DNA of 64,000 bases from Lineus longissimus (taxonomy: Eukaryota; Nemertea; Pilidiophora; Heteronemertea; Lineidae). Position numbers and translations under genes: made by a program. A model generated the notes under the pieces. It worked only from the letters and a program-made list of their open reading frames with translations, made no database searches and had not been told where the DNA came from. Where the stretch lies: contig NC_088320.1 of assembly GCF_910592395.1 (NCBI RefSeq), forward strand, positions 8,496,001 to 8,560,000, given 5' to 3'. Below are positions 25,801 to 35,230 of the stretch, one piece after another (positions within the stretch are counted from its first letter, which is position 1; each line of letters begins with the position of its first letter).

Positions 25801-26078
25801 ATTTTAATGGGGAAAGCAAGAAATTAGTGTTGTTGCGACATGGACACGTTGGAGAGGAAGGGAATGCATGGAGACTACCGATAAAGCCGTTGTGACGGCC
25901 GATCAGGGGCGAGTTATCGGCGGTGAAGGATGGATGTACGCACAACAACGGTGGATCGGCATGCTGCAATACTCGTCACAAGTTAACATGAATTAAAGTT
26001 TATTAGTAGACTACAAGTTTCAAGACTTCAGCTGGTGAAAAGGCTGCCCAAAGTTCAAAAGCCTCTCTCAGACTGATT
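22851..26078. other. No gene seen
   Basis: About 3.2 kb. At 22970-23036 a stretch reads, on the minus strand, TTAAAGGTCCCTACACACC, then GCGCGTTGAACGCAACG. This looks like one end of a TIR transposon, but its partner is not visible. The word CTTATCGGCGGTGAA/AGTTATCGGCGGTGAA occurs at about 25478 and 25912, with an inverse TTCACCGCC at 25516. No coding region is supported. Confidence 0.4.
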
Positions 26079-26450
26079 AAACTGGACATTCCGCCTGCCA
26101 TACCAATAAACCTAATTTATTTGATTAACTGGACATTTCGCGGCAATAAACCTAGTTTATTCGTGAAGAAACTAGGTTTTTTTGCAAGAAACTTAGTTTG
26201 TTTACCAATAGTAGGGGTTACCCAATAAACTAAGTTCTTTCATGAGGCGGAATGTCCATTTATTCAAATAAACCTAGTTTCTTTCGAATAAACTAGGGTT
26301 TTTTTGCAAACAACTTGGTTTATTGGTGAATAAACTAAGTTTTTTGCCAAAAACTAAGTTTCTTCACGAATAAACTGGGTTTATTGTCGCGAAATGTCCA
26401 GTTAATCAAATAAACTAGGTTTATTGAATAACTGGACATTCCGCCGGCCA
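26079..26450. mobile_element. Foldback of AATAAAC/GTTTATT palindromes
   Basis: About eleven variants of a 17-bp near-palindrome, AATAAACCTAGTTTATT, are packed into 370 bp. Segments 26115-26180 and 26355-26420 are inverted copies of each other, sharing TTGATTAACTGGACATTTCG. The word TGGACATTCCGCC occurs directly at 26082 and 26432 and inverted near 26245. The structure suggests nested rounds of the same insertion. No protein-coding capacity. Confidence 0.8.
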
Positions 26451-26507
26451 TAGGAGCCTCCGTCAAGAAGGTAAGTGTTTCGAGAGATGTTACAGTCTAA
26501 TGTTAGG

Positions 26508-26638
26508 GTTGTTTAGATCAACGACTTATCACAGATCCTTAAACGTATATACGGATCAAAATGTATACAAAATGTGTCCTCTTTCTACATAGATTATACG
26601 TATACGCATCCGTGATAAGTCGTTGATCTTAACCTACC
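26508..26638. repeat. Hairpin MITE, about 25-bp arms
   Basis: AGATCAACGACTTATCACAGAT on the left is mirrored by ATCCGTGATAAGTCGTTGATCT on the right (one mismatch), with further partial pairing on both sides (CGTATA/TATACG). The 131-bp element is AT-rich and non-coding. It lies 60 bp beyond the preceding foldback. Confidence 0.75.
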
Positions 26639-26769
26639 TATTACATCAACTCCTACATCTTATGATATCTCCTAAACTATTTGAAAAGAAAACAAATAAT
26701 CAGCGGTGTAGTAGTGCTGCAAAAAGAGACTTTTTCTTGTTACATATCAACCCTCGACAATTCCTATTG

Positions 26770-27530
26770 ATCCTGACTTTTCACGTTCGGAGGGGGGTGG
26801 GATATGGGAACATCCGTCAAACGAAAACGAGGAATTTTCAGTCAAAGTTAGGCATTTTTTGTCGCCTGCTCGCGGAAACAAAATAACTGGAAGTTTTATA
26901 TCCTTCAAACAGCGAGGAGCCCCAGGATTGGGACCATATTTCGGGTGGATAAAAAAATTGCGCCGAACTTCTGATACATTCTTGTACTCTAGTGAAATTA
27001 AATCAACGCATCAGTTGGTGCACTATTAAATCAGCTTAGGTGCCTTTATAGAGTTTCCGTAGATTCATCCGCCTTGCAACCCCTAACTGCGTAGTTCCTA
27101 AAAAAAATCGATTTCTTGATGCCTATTATATCTAGCACTGAACCAGCACCTGTACGAGTTCGGACAGGTCATGCAGAGTTACTGAAACCGGGTGCACTGT
27201 TCAATAGATTGATATCAATAGATTTATATAAGAATGAAGACGTTATCGTAATGATGGCGGAGTTGGCGTTCACTGGATTGGAGTGTGTGTGTCGGCCGGC
27301 TGATCAGCCGTTGCCCTGTCCAGTTTCGTGTATTTTCCTGTTTTGGACAAAAATCAAAATATTTCGAAAATGAGCTGACGAAGCTACATTTTTTATTGCA
27401 TTTTTCTCGAGCATTGGCTATGGTGCTTCAGGTAAAAATCGGCATTTTTAGATTTTTGTAAAAATCGCGGTTTTTAGCTATTTCAGGGTCTGGTTTGAAA
27501 TTTTTAGTTGGGGGGGGGGGGGGATGGTCA
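26770..27530. repeat. Dispersed G-tract repeat, copy 2
   Basis: Shares the TTCATCCGCCTTGCAACCCCTAAC and GGGTCTGGTTTGAAAT words, in the same order, with 2678-2762, and ends in a 14-G run. The copy is longer than at 2440 because about 380 bp separate the two words. An 85-codon frame at 27116-27373 has no recognisable motif. Confidence 0.45.
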
Positions 27531-28592
27531 ACACCATTATCAGTAGACCTAACAATGAGAAAGGCGTTTACGTTAGCGTTTCGGGAATTTTACGAAAACT
27601 CCCTAACGTGAAAACGTCTCTTTAGTTGGATCGAAGTTGTCTTTAGAAAACAGCAATTCACTCTCAAAGATGAAGTCGAAATCGTAAACTAACCAAGCAG
27701 TGACGCGAGCGTTCGAGGAATGACACTCAGTGGAAACCAACCCTAACCGTCAAATTGCTCGACTGGCAACTGCAAACACTAAGCAAAGGAACGCATAGTT
27801 AGACAAAACGTTCGAAGACGGCAACATCGTCGATAAATGGTGAGATCGGGCTTACCATTCACCAATACCTGATCTTTCTGACACGGCCGCGTAAAAATTT
27901 CGAGTCCCGACTTCACCTCCTGAATTTGATGGGGATCTGAGCCTGAGATGGGTTTAGCAAGGGGGGGGGGGGCAAAGCTGGATCGGTCTCTTTTAACTCG
28001 GAGGTATGTGATTACACTAAGTACTATGCGTGTTGTCGTGTTGAATACCCGATACGAGTGCCTCTTAAAATATTTTGTCAGTCATTATATTCAACTTTTT
28101 CTTAGGATAATGCCAAATCAAAACACATCACAGACACTCAATTAAGAATGTAGCTTCACGATAAATAATCTAGAATAATGTCAACAGGAAGCAATCGGCG
28201 ACATCGGAATTGCTTTGTGACAATTCCCATGAATAAAAAAAGTCAAAAAGTGCTTATCAAAATGTCAAGTACGTGGTAAATACATGGCTGGGGTGGATTA
28301 AAGTGGAATTAATTCTCAATCTGTGGTTGGTTCTAAATCTACAGAGTCAGGCCATCACATAAATATGCTTTTTGACAATATCTTTAAGGTCTCACTGGTC
28401 AGTTTATAACTCGTATTTTGATAGGGCCATATCAATGCGCGAGTGTCAATTTGACGAATGGGCTGTACAAAAGTCATTTTTTCTCAGGCATTTGGTATCG
28501 GAATGTTGTATAATTTTATTATGATATTTGTGAAGGATTCTTCTTAACACATATAAAATTTGGCGAGGATCAATTGGCCTAAGGGGTACTTT
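27531..28592. other. No recognisable feature; 12-G run
   Basis: Contains a 12-G run at 27961-27972. No repeat match, RNA gene or coding signal. Confidence 0.45.
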
Positions 28593-30004
28593 ATCTCACC
28601 GCTCTGAGAGCTAAGCTTTTGCTTTGGCGTGGCGTCCGTCGTCCGTTAGCAGGGGGGATGTTTCGTAATGGTTAAAGCTATTGAGTTGAATCTTGGTACG
28701 CATGTACCCTTGTGTTATGACACCTTGGAGACCAAGTTTCGGTCTGATCCGATTCTCGGTTTGCCCACCAGGTGACTGAAACCAAAACCACTAAAAGTCA
28801 ACTATATCACCTGAAATAAGGGCTTGATCGTTGCCAAATTCTTATCATATGTGCATTTAACAACGATGCATGACATGTCACACCCGGGTTTTTGATTCGA
28901 CGTACATGTACTTTCCAGGTCACAGAGGTCAAATGGCGTAAATTGGCCGTTTGAGTGTAACTATGGCACGTTTCTTAACCGCTAAAGCTATGAACTTGAA
29001 ATTTGGTACGCATGATTCCCTAGGTCATAAAACCTCTGACACCGAATTTCGGTCTGATATATTAATCGACTTGGCCACCAGGGGGCCAAAACTAAAAAAG
29101 GTAAAAAGTGCAATATCTCGCTGACCTGTTTTGAATGATTTTTCTATGGTAGGTACTTCAAGCAAAGATACATCACATATCTTACACGTTTTTTGATTTG
29201 ATCTAATTTTAAAGGTCACATAGGTCAAATAGTGTAAATTGGCCGCTTGATTGTAACTATGGCGCGTTTCTCAACCGCTAAAGCTATGAACTTGAAGTTT
29301 GGTACACGTGACTCCCTACGTTATGTAACCTCTGACACCAAATTCGGTTCGATCTGATTCTTGACTTGGACACCAGGTAGCCAGAAGTTGAAACCTAAAA
29401 AGTGTGATATCTCTTTGAGTGAGCCGTTTTCGATAACATTTTTATGGTAGGTTATTCTCCTAGCAAGGAAACATCACATATCATCCGGGTTTTCGATATG
29501 ATCATTTAACCACTATACATTATATATCACACAGGCTTTTAATTTCACCTACTTTTCACGGTAAGAGAGGTCAAATGGCGTAAATTGGCCGTCAGGTTGT
29601 AACTATGGCAAGTTTCCTAACCGCAATGACTAGGCCTATTCATCACAAATTGAGTACACATGTACGCTATTGCTTGACCTACATCATACTTAAAAGGTTG
29701 ATCATAGGTTCCGCCATTTTGGCTAGACCTCCAAATCCTTTAAGCAATTAGAAATCTTTCAAAGCGTAGTGAATGCTAATTTCAAGGGCTGGAGTCTGTT
29801 CTTTGTTTTCCAGAGAACAGCCTCCATGGTTTAAAATGAGCATTCACTACGCTTTGAAGAAGTTCTTATTGCTTTATGATTTCAAGATCTAGCCAAAATG
29901 GCGGTACCTATGGTCAACCCTTAACACTACATGACACAATACCATGTTCTTCATCCATCTTTCCTTCTCACGAGGTGAGCAAAATGGCCCTGGCCATTTC
30001 ATTT
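28593..30004 (+). mobile_element. CTCACC repeat family, copy 2
   Basis: The longest copy. It starts CTCACCGCTCTGAGAG, then GTCCGTCGTCCGTTAGCAG. Successive units of about 300-350 bp begin near 28917, 29212 and 29562, each with the GTCAAATGGCGTAAATTGGCC core. It ends CACGAGGTGAGC, then AAATGGCCCTGGCCATTTC. A TTAA-flanked foldback (29694-29920) interrupts the last unit. The uninterrupted order is visible in the copy at 54819. Confidence 0.85.
29694..29920. mobile_element. TTAA-flanked foldback MITE
   Basis: A 227-bp inverted-repeat element with arms of about 100 bp. The left arm begins AAGGTTGATCATAGGTTCCG and the right arm ends CGGTACCTATGGTCAACCC. Both sides are bounded by TTAA (29690-29693 and 29921-29924). 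It sits inside a CTCACC-family copy. The equivalent site in the copy near 55875 has no insert, which helps define the boundaries. A TTAA target is typical of piggyBac and Kolobok superfamilies; which one applies is not determinable here. Confidence 0.82.
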
Positions 30005-30117
30005 ACCAAAACCTATGACTAGCAATATACACGTAATGTACACAGTGTGTAATTGAGGTCTCTTGCCAGGTTATAAAAAAACCAAGAGCTCACTTCTGTG
30101 TAACCACGGTCTCATGA

Positions 30118-30250
30118 TTGTTTGTCTTTTCAGGTTACATATTCGATGGCGGACAGTGCGCCCAGCGAGGTTGCCATCTGGCTTTTGCGGTTCATAACAC
30201 GCCGTGTAATCGTAACTTATATTTGTCTAGTCCTTGTGAATGACTGAGTG
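30118..30250 (+). other. Possible exon with ATGGCGGAC start
   Basis: A pyrimidine-rich stretch ending TTTTCAG at 30132 precedes GTTACATATTCG and an ATG in the context ATGGCGGACAGTGCGCCC. It opens a 34-codon frame (MADSAPSEVAIWLLRFI...) that ends in TGA. ATGGCGG is also a YY1-type motif common at animal gene starts. The frame is short, unrecognised and has no clear donor. It may be a chance frame or the start of a lost gene. Confidence 0.2.
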
Positions 30251-30499
30251 GTCAACCTCATTTCTAAGGCTTCATTGCGCCTTCCTACGTCGGTGCGCTT
30301 ACCCCTGTTTAAAAATGCCTCCACGAATCTATGAATATAGGAATTGATAATATCGGAGGACGTCACAGAAGCACGAAAGTTCGATATTTAAACAATGTTA
30401 TCATCTGGTTGGCCAGAAAAGGTGTTGCTCGCAGAGAAACAGTAGTGACACATAACGATCTTAGAGACGGGTCATGTCACGTCATCATCGCCGGATTTG

Positions 30500-31078
30500 T
30501 TAAAGGAATGGACGGCTGCCGTATGTTTTTTCTTCTTCTGGTTCATCAGTAAACTATTTTTCAGAACGTGTTTGATGCTTTGATGCAATTTTGTTTCAGC
30601 TCTTGATAGTAGAAAAACGCGTTATTCGTTATTTTTAGTACGCACAAGTCCTGACGCGAAATACCTTTCCCGCCAGACGCCACGTGATTGCACGCCGGGA
30701 TCCGAGTTCATCACTTCGCCCGGCCCCCGTTATTACGACGCAACGTCATTGCCGTTATCGTCGCAGTAGCGCGGTAATCAAGCGCCATCAAAGTGATGTA
30801 GGAAAAATTGATATCTACCCCAAGTCGTCAGAGGGTAGATCCATGGCTCCAAGGTGTGCCTTACTAGTGCATCGTTTCACGTGAAAAGGATCGGCGCTTG
30901 GAGAGCTAATTCTGGTCAAATCGGTGTCAACATCGGAAAAGGGCGATGATTCAGTCAGATTTTGAATTTGTCCTTTTTTTGTGCAATTTGTTGATGGAAA
31001 CTATTTATGTAGAATGGAGGTGACTGGGCAGCCGACAGCTTAGTAATATAACCCTTAATAATGCCAGTGGTCCTTTAA
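30500..31078 (+). mobile_element. CCGACAGCT family, complete copy
   Basis: Begins TTAAAGGAATGGACGGC and ends GCCAGTGGTCCTTTAA, giving short terminal inverted repeats around TTAAAGGA. Ordered landmarks are CATCAGTAAACTATTTTTCAG, AACGCGTTATTCGTTA, ACGTGATTGCACGCCGG, TTATTACGACGCAACGTCAT, GTAGATCCATGGCT, TCAAATCGGTGTCAACAT and CAGCCGACAGCTTAG. Fragments matching its left or right half occur at 16985, 17500, 18790, 39020, 40410, 49930, 51040 and 58120. No transposase frame. This is the reference copy for a non-autonomous family. Confidence 0.78.
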
Positions 31079-31422
31079 AGTGATTAAAGAAAGAGTGCCA
31101 GTAAATTAATTAGTAAATTTAAGTAACGATGAACGCGATGCCCGGATTGAAGCAGTAATTTGATCGTCCGTCATCATACATACCATGGTATCATCAGGGC
31201 GTATATGTACAATCTGACAGTTAGAATTTGATTGTACAGGTGCAATATGAATAGAAAACATTCGTCGATCAATTTTATTTTGAATAAAATATATCACCTG
31301 ATCATAAAACTGCAGTGCAACATCGGATATGCAGTCATGAGTTGCATTTAGAAAGGTGCGCATTTACCCACTCTATCTTTTTGTAATTAATGATTTTATT
31401 CACCAAATACACAAAGGTAATA

Positions 31423-31779
31423 GCATTCCGCGAAGATGACGTCACTGCAGCTGCTGCCCTCTATTTCCCCATCGCTGAATTACAGGCAATGTCGGACAAA
31501 CATGCGGTTTCGTAATGGATTCAGGCGTTCTAACTGGGGCAGTTAGATTCAATCTGGCACATGTCCGAGTGTTGGAAATACTACATAATTGTTCTGAATA
31601 TTTCTCTCTCTGACTCTATGGTATCATTCATGCTAAATGATAATTCATGATAATTGACTTTGAAATAAGCTCAAATGCGTAGAAATAAGTGTCGATGTCC
31701 GACTGTCACGTGACTAAAACGACATCAATATCTTATTCAAATGACCTTGTGAGCTATAAATAGTAACTTCACGGAATGC
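31423..31779 (+). mobile_element. TA-flanked MITE, copy 2
   Basis: Opposite-strand partner of 4205-4567, with TIR GCATTCCGCGAAG (CTTCACGGAATGC at the right, one change) bounded by TA on both sides. Shared interior landmarks include GGACAAACATGCGGTTTCG (inverted in the other copy). The two copies differ by point changes and small indels only. Confidence 0.82.
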
Positions 31780-31947
31780 TATAGGATACGAAACAAAGTG
31801 AGAGGGCATACGCAGTATTGTTATAAGTATGAAACGATAGATGGCCACCTTGTTCGAAGGCTGATCGATGCCTTGGCAGCTGAGCGACAAGGCAAACGAT
31901 AACAAGGCAAAGTTTGTCGTGCTACAATTACATGACGTAAAGTATTT

Positions 31948-32766
31948 TTATGCTATATTTTCCAGGGAATCTATTAGAATCCCCAATTTCGTCATAAACT
32001 TATTGGGTTCGAGGTAGATACTTTCCACTCTTGACGTGAACCGTATCGCTGATAATAAGTTTCGGAAGAATGGTTGCGATTGTTTGAGTTTACACTGATA
32101 TGAGAATTGTTTAAAATTACATTGATATGCTAGACCAGTTCCGATAAACGTAGATCTAACATAGTTAATTCTCAGAGATTTGGTAGAAATTCTTCGCGAG
32201 GATCTGAGAGCCACTTTGACAATCGCAACCAAACTGACTTTGCCTAGGTCCATTCAAGAAAGCCATGTTCTAATGTTTCCTTGTACAGGCCACAGAAGCT
32301 TCCAATTTTGAATTCGGCAATACCATATTTATGCAAGGACACTGGTGGGCAAAATACGATGCAATATTTTTAACTGGAATAATCGCAATTTGGTCTCCAT
32401 TGTACAATTGATGGCCAATCAGGACTCTTGAAATAAGTTTTCCCATTTGTGCTGTGATTTATCCGGACCAATTGCATGCATTTTGATCAGCTCTTTGTAG
32501 TATAATTGAGCTGATTTTGCACAGTTTTTGATAGCCGCAATATTCTCCGGCATAAATTCAACCAGCTCACATCCGCCTTCCTTTATACGCTTTTTCCAAA
32601 TCTTTGGTATGGCATCAACTAGCGCCTTGTGCTGAAGAATTGTGTGAATTCCCAGACGTAAATGCAGATGAGAGCCTTTCCACAGTCTCAAAAAAGTTAA
32701 ACACGACGACTTCAATTTCATAATACACCGAACATAACTTTCGTGCAATCCTTTGTAAAAATACAC
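31948..32766 (-). pseudogene. Tx1/L1-like LINE ORF2 C-terminus, frameshifted
   Basis: Three minus-strand segments in order resemble the C-terminal end of L1/Tx1-clade retrotransposon ORF2. The first (32766-32419) contains LRLWKGSH, LVDAIPKIWKKRIKEG and KWENLF. Continuing through the stop gives METKLRLFQLKILHRILPT and, after a frameshift, SLHKYGIAEF, then FCGLYKETLEHGFLEW. The last is a decayed form of the Cys/His-rich motif near the ORF2 end. The third (32253-31948) contains YQCKLKQSQPFFRNLL. The order and spacing match the family, but I am working from memory of family shape. No RT catalytic motifs are present, so this is a 5'-truncated dead copy. Confidence 0.6.
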
Positions 32767-33189
32767 TCGATTTAATTGTTAATAACAATCCGTCGTTTTT
32801 ATCTTAACTCTAGACTAATGTGACCTGGAGGGAAATTTCTCGTCTATACTTGAACATTTTGGTTTTCTTGCCATCAATAATGCCAGCACTTGATTAATAT
32901 AGCCAGATTAATATTGATCTCATTCACCTAACATTTAACTTCTATCGTGTATCTGCGCTGAAATATAAACGTAGATTTGGGAAACGTTGGAATTCGTCTA
33001 CATACATCTACAAATTGAACAAGACTGGTATGGTAGGTAGCCGAAAATTATGATATATGTATTTGTTTTTCTTTATTAATGCTTTATTGCATAACAAAGT
33101 CCCAAAGTAAATATTGGTGATTTTGTTTTGGATACGCATCATCGATTTTGTCGATATATTTATATATTTTAGGGAATACGGTTTATCAT
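32767..33189. other. No recognisable feature
   Basis: Sequence upstream of the LINE remnant shows no further similarity that I can recognise. Confidence 0.4.
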
Positions 33190-33360
33190 CGGTGGCTGGG
33201 AGGGGACGTCGCATGATTTTCATTCTGGTCGGGACGAATAGTTTAGTCGGGGTGGGGGACTTAAATTCGCTCAATATTTTTTTTTTACATCATGTGTCAT
33301 ACTTATTATCTAGGGGGGGGGGGGAGGCGACTGACGAAAACGAGGCTGGGGTATAACAAG
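33190..33360. repeat. Dispersed G-tract repeat, copy 3
   Basis: Shares GGTCGGGACGA and a GGGGTGGG...GGCGACT arrangement with 2455-2550, including a 12-G run at 33313-33324 where the first copy has 11 G. Partial copy, not coding. Confidence 0.45.
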
Positions 33361-33630
33361 AATTTACGAAATAATTTCGGCATAGTCACCATCTATGACA
33401 GGAATCAGCATGAGGCGATCTTACGCTGATCATAGTTCGGTGTGCCCGCCGCATATTTGAACTCAAGAGCAGTTCAGCTCTGGACTGTGCAGTAAGCTGC
33501 AATGAGTCGATCGCGAGTTGCAATTGATTATTAATAAGTATACTTGTTGTTTGCAGGATCAAACTCTTCATTGAAATAGTGATTTAGTGCAACGAATCGA
33601 GTGGCAATGAACCACTCTGCAGTGTATGAC

Positions 33631-33818
33631 CGGTGTAAAAGAAATGCAAGTCCCCCGGAATCTAAGTCGGTCCTTTTGTTAAAGTGAATAGAGTCGTCGA
33701 GTTCCGTTGTTGAAAATTATGCAGCTAACCCTAACCCAACCATTAACCACATCCGTTGACAATATACAGCTACTGTATGTGTTCCTGCATTCCTAGGACG
33801 TCCATTCCTTTTACACCG
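33631..33818 (+). mobile_element. CGGTGTAAAAG MITE, copy 1
   Basis: A 188-bp element with TIR CGGTGTAAAAGAAATG and CATTCCTTTTACACCG. The whole length matches 57295-57484 in the same orientation, with shared words GGTCCTTTTGTTAAAGTGAA and ACCATTAACCACAT. No coding capacity. Confidence 0.83.
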
Positions 33819-33927
33819 TTTGTTCGACGTCATTTTCCATATACAAGTGTTGATGAGCCGCATGCAGAACACACGTTCAGCGATGCATTGCAATTATTTG
33901 AATGGCAATGGCCTGTTCCTTTTAGGG

Positions 33928-34672
33928 TATTGGAAAACTATGGATTACAAAACTATGGATTAGACTGGGAAAGTCTGGACTGACAGTCATCGCTATCCAC
34001 CGGCTGTGTGCTGTCAACACTATGATATCCGAGTGGGAATTGGGAGCTTAGAACATGTGCTAATGTTGGTAGTTGGGGAGTGGGTCCTTGGGTAAGGCAC
34101 TTGGCATGCAGAAGGGTCACTAAGTGTGAGGTGTGGGTCCTAGGGCAAGACACTTGGCATGCAGGACGGTCACCAAGTGTGAGGTGTAGGTCATTGGGCT
34201 GGCAATTGGCAGAAAGGTCACGAAATGTGAGGTGTGGGTTGGCCTTTGGCTAGACAAGCATGACAAGGAACAAGAGGGTATGTTAAAATTTATAAAATAA
34301 CAGGGGAGGGGGCAATTTGGCAGCCATATTTAATGTGTGCATTACGTAAACTTTCTCAGGCATAATCGATTGTGCTATTAAGGGGGTGCGTAACTTTGTT
34401 CACAGAGTTCTTGGTCCCCCATTGTAAGGACAGGGTTCTGCATGTATATGTTGCGCCCAGCTTGTCACGAGGTCACTCGGTTACTAGTATGTCTTCAAAA
34501 GATGCACATCAAACGCAGGGCTAGTTCAGCCATGCAGCACCCTGCCACTCTGATTGGGGAAATGAGATGGGACAGTGCACCAATTCATTAATTCGAGACA
34601 GTGGAGAGTGATGACTGTCAGTCCAGACTTTCCAAGTCCAATCCATAGTTTTGTAATCCATAGTTTTCCAAT
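33928..34672. mobile_element. Foldback, 67-bp arms, internal minisatellite
   Basis: The left end is GTATTGGAAAACTATGGATT, and the sequence through GTCTGGACTGACAGTCATC is mirrored almost perfectly at the right end up to 34672. The arms themselves contain a short direct repeat (ACTATGGATTA twice). The interior (34080-34250) has three tandem units of about 57 bp built on GCACTTGGCATGCAG and GGTCAC(C/T)AAGTGTGAGGTG. No transposase. No clear target duplication. Confidence 0.8.
34080..34250. repeat. Three-unit minisatellite, about 57 bp
   Basis: Head-to-tail units containing GTGGGTCCT, TTGGCATGCAG and TCAC(T/C/G)AAGTGTGAGGTG, with increasing divergence in the third unit. Located within the foldback at 33928-34672. 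Confidence 0.7.
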
Positions 34673-34712
34673 ACTCCTTCACTTACGGTGAGTGGGGAAT
34701 ATTGCAAATCGA

Positions 34713-35065
34713 TTCAGTGGATGAGGTCAAATGTCTGAGTAAACAGGTATAATAAAAGTTATGGTTAACTATTAGTTTACCTGAGCCTAGATAATTTTAG
34801 CTCAGGTTTAGTAAAAGTTTACTAATAGTTTACTCTTGGTTAATACTTAGTAAACTCATGCTTAACTCTTGGGAATCCCCACCGGTTCCTGGGAACCCAT
34901 ATACCTGGTATTCGTATGCCAAATACATGTGGCTTTCTGCATGCAGAGCATTTAACATGGCGAACATAGCCGAGCGATTTAAGTAGACAGAGGAAGCATG
35001 GGGACAAACAACATGACTGAATTTGATCTGTTTTACTTTTACTAAAACATTTGTCCACCAACCAA
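34713..35065. mobile_element. TIR element with GTTTAC-rich arm
   Basis: The left end reads GTGGATGAGGTCAAATGTCTG, the same word that terminates the 1141-2002 element. It is followed by GAGTAAACAG and repeated AGTTTAC/GTAAACT words. The right end, reverse complemented, reads TTGGTTGGTGGACAAATG and then AGTAAAAGTAAAACAG, an imperfect partner. So the terminal word is shared with the first element, but the subterminal array is GTTTAC rather than GTTAAC. Right boundary is approximate. Confidence 0.6.
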
Positions 35066-35107
35066 ATTAACTAATTGGTAAGAGAACTGGCAAGCATGAC
35101 ATTGCAT

Positions 35108-35230
35108 TCTTTTCATTGTAACCACTTTATTATTATTATTATCATTAAAAAACAGTTTTATAGCGCTTAACGTTGTTAAAACTTCTAAGCGCTTTACAAT
35201 TTATTATAAAACAATAAAACATTAATACAT
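35108..35230 (-). mobile_element. LINE 3' tail: (ATT)n plus hairpin
   Basis: A TTATTATTATTATTATCATT tract adjoins a stem-loop with AGCGCTTA at 35161 and TAAGCGCT near 35187. On the minus strand this is the stem-then-trinucleotide arrangement also seen at 21736-21810 and 7037-7173. No RT-coding sequence follows, so only the extreme 3' end is recognisable. Confidence 0.65.
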
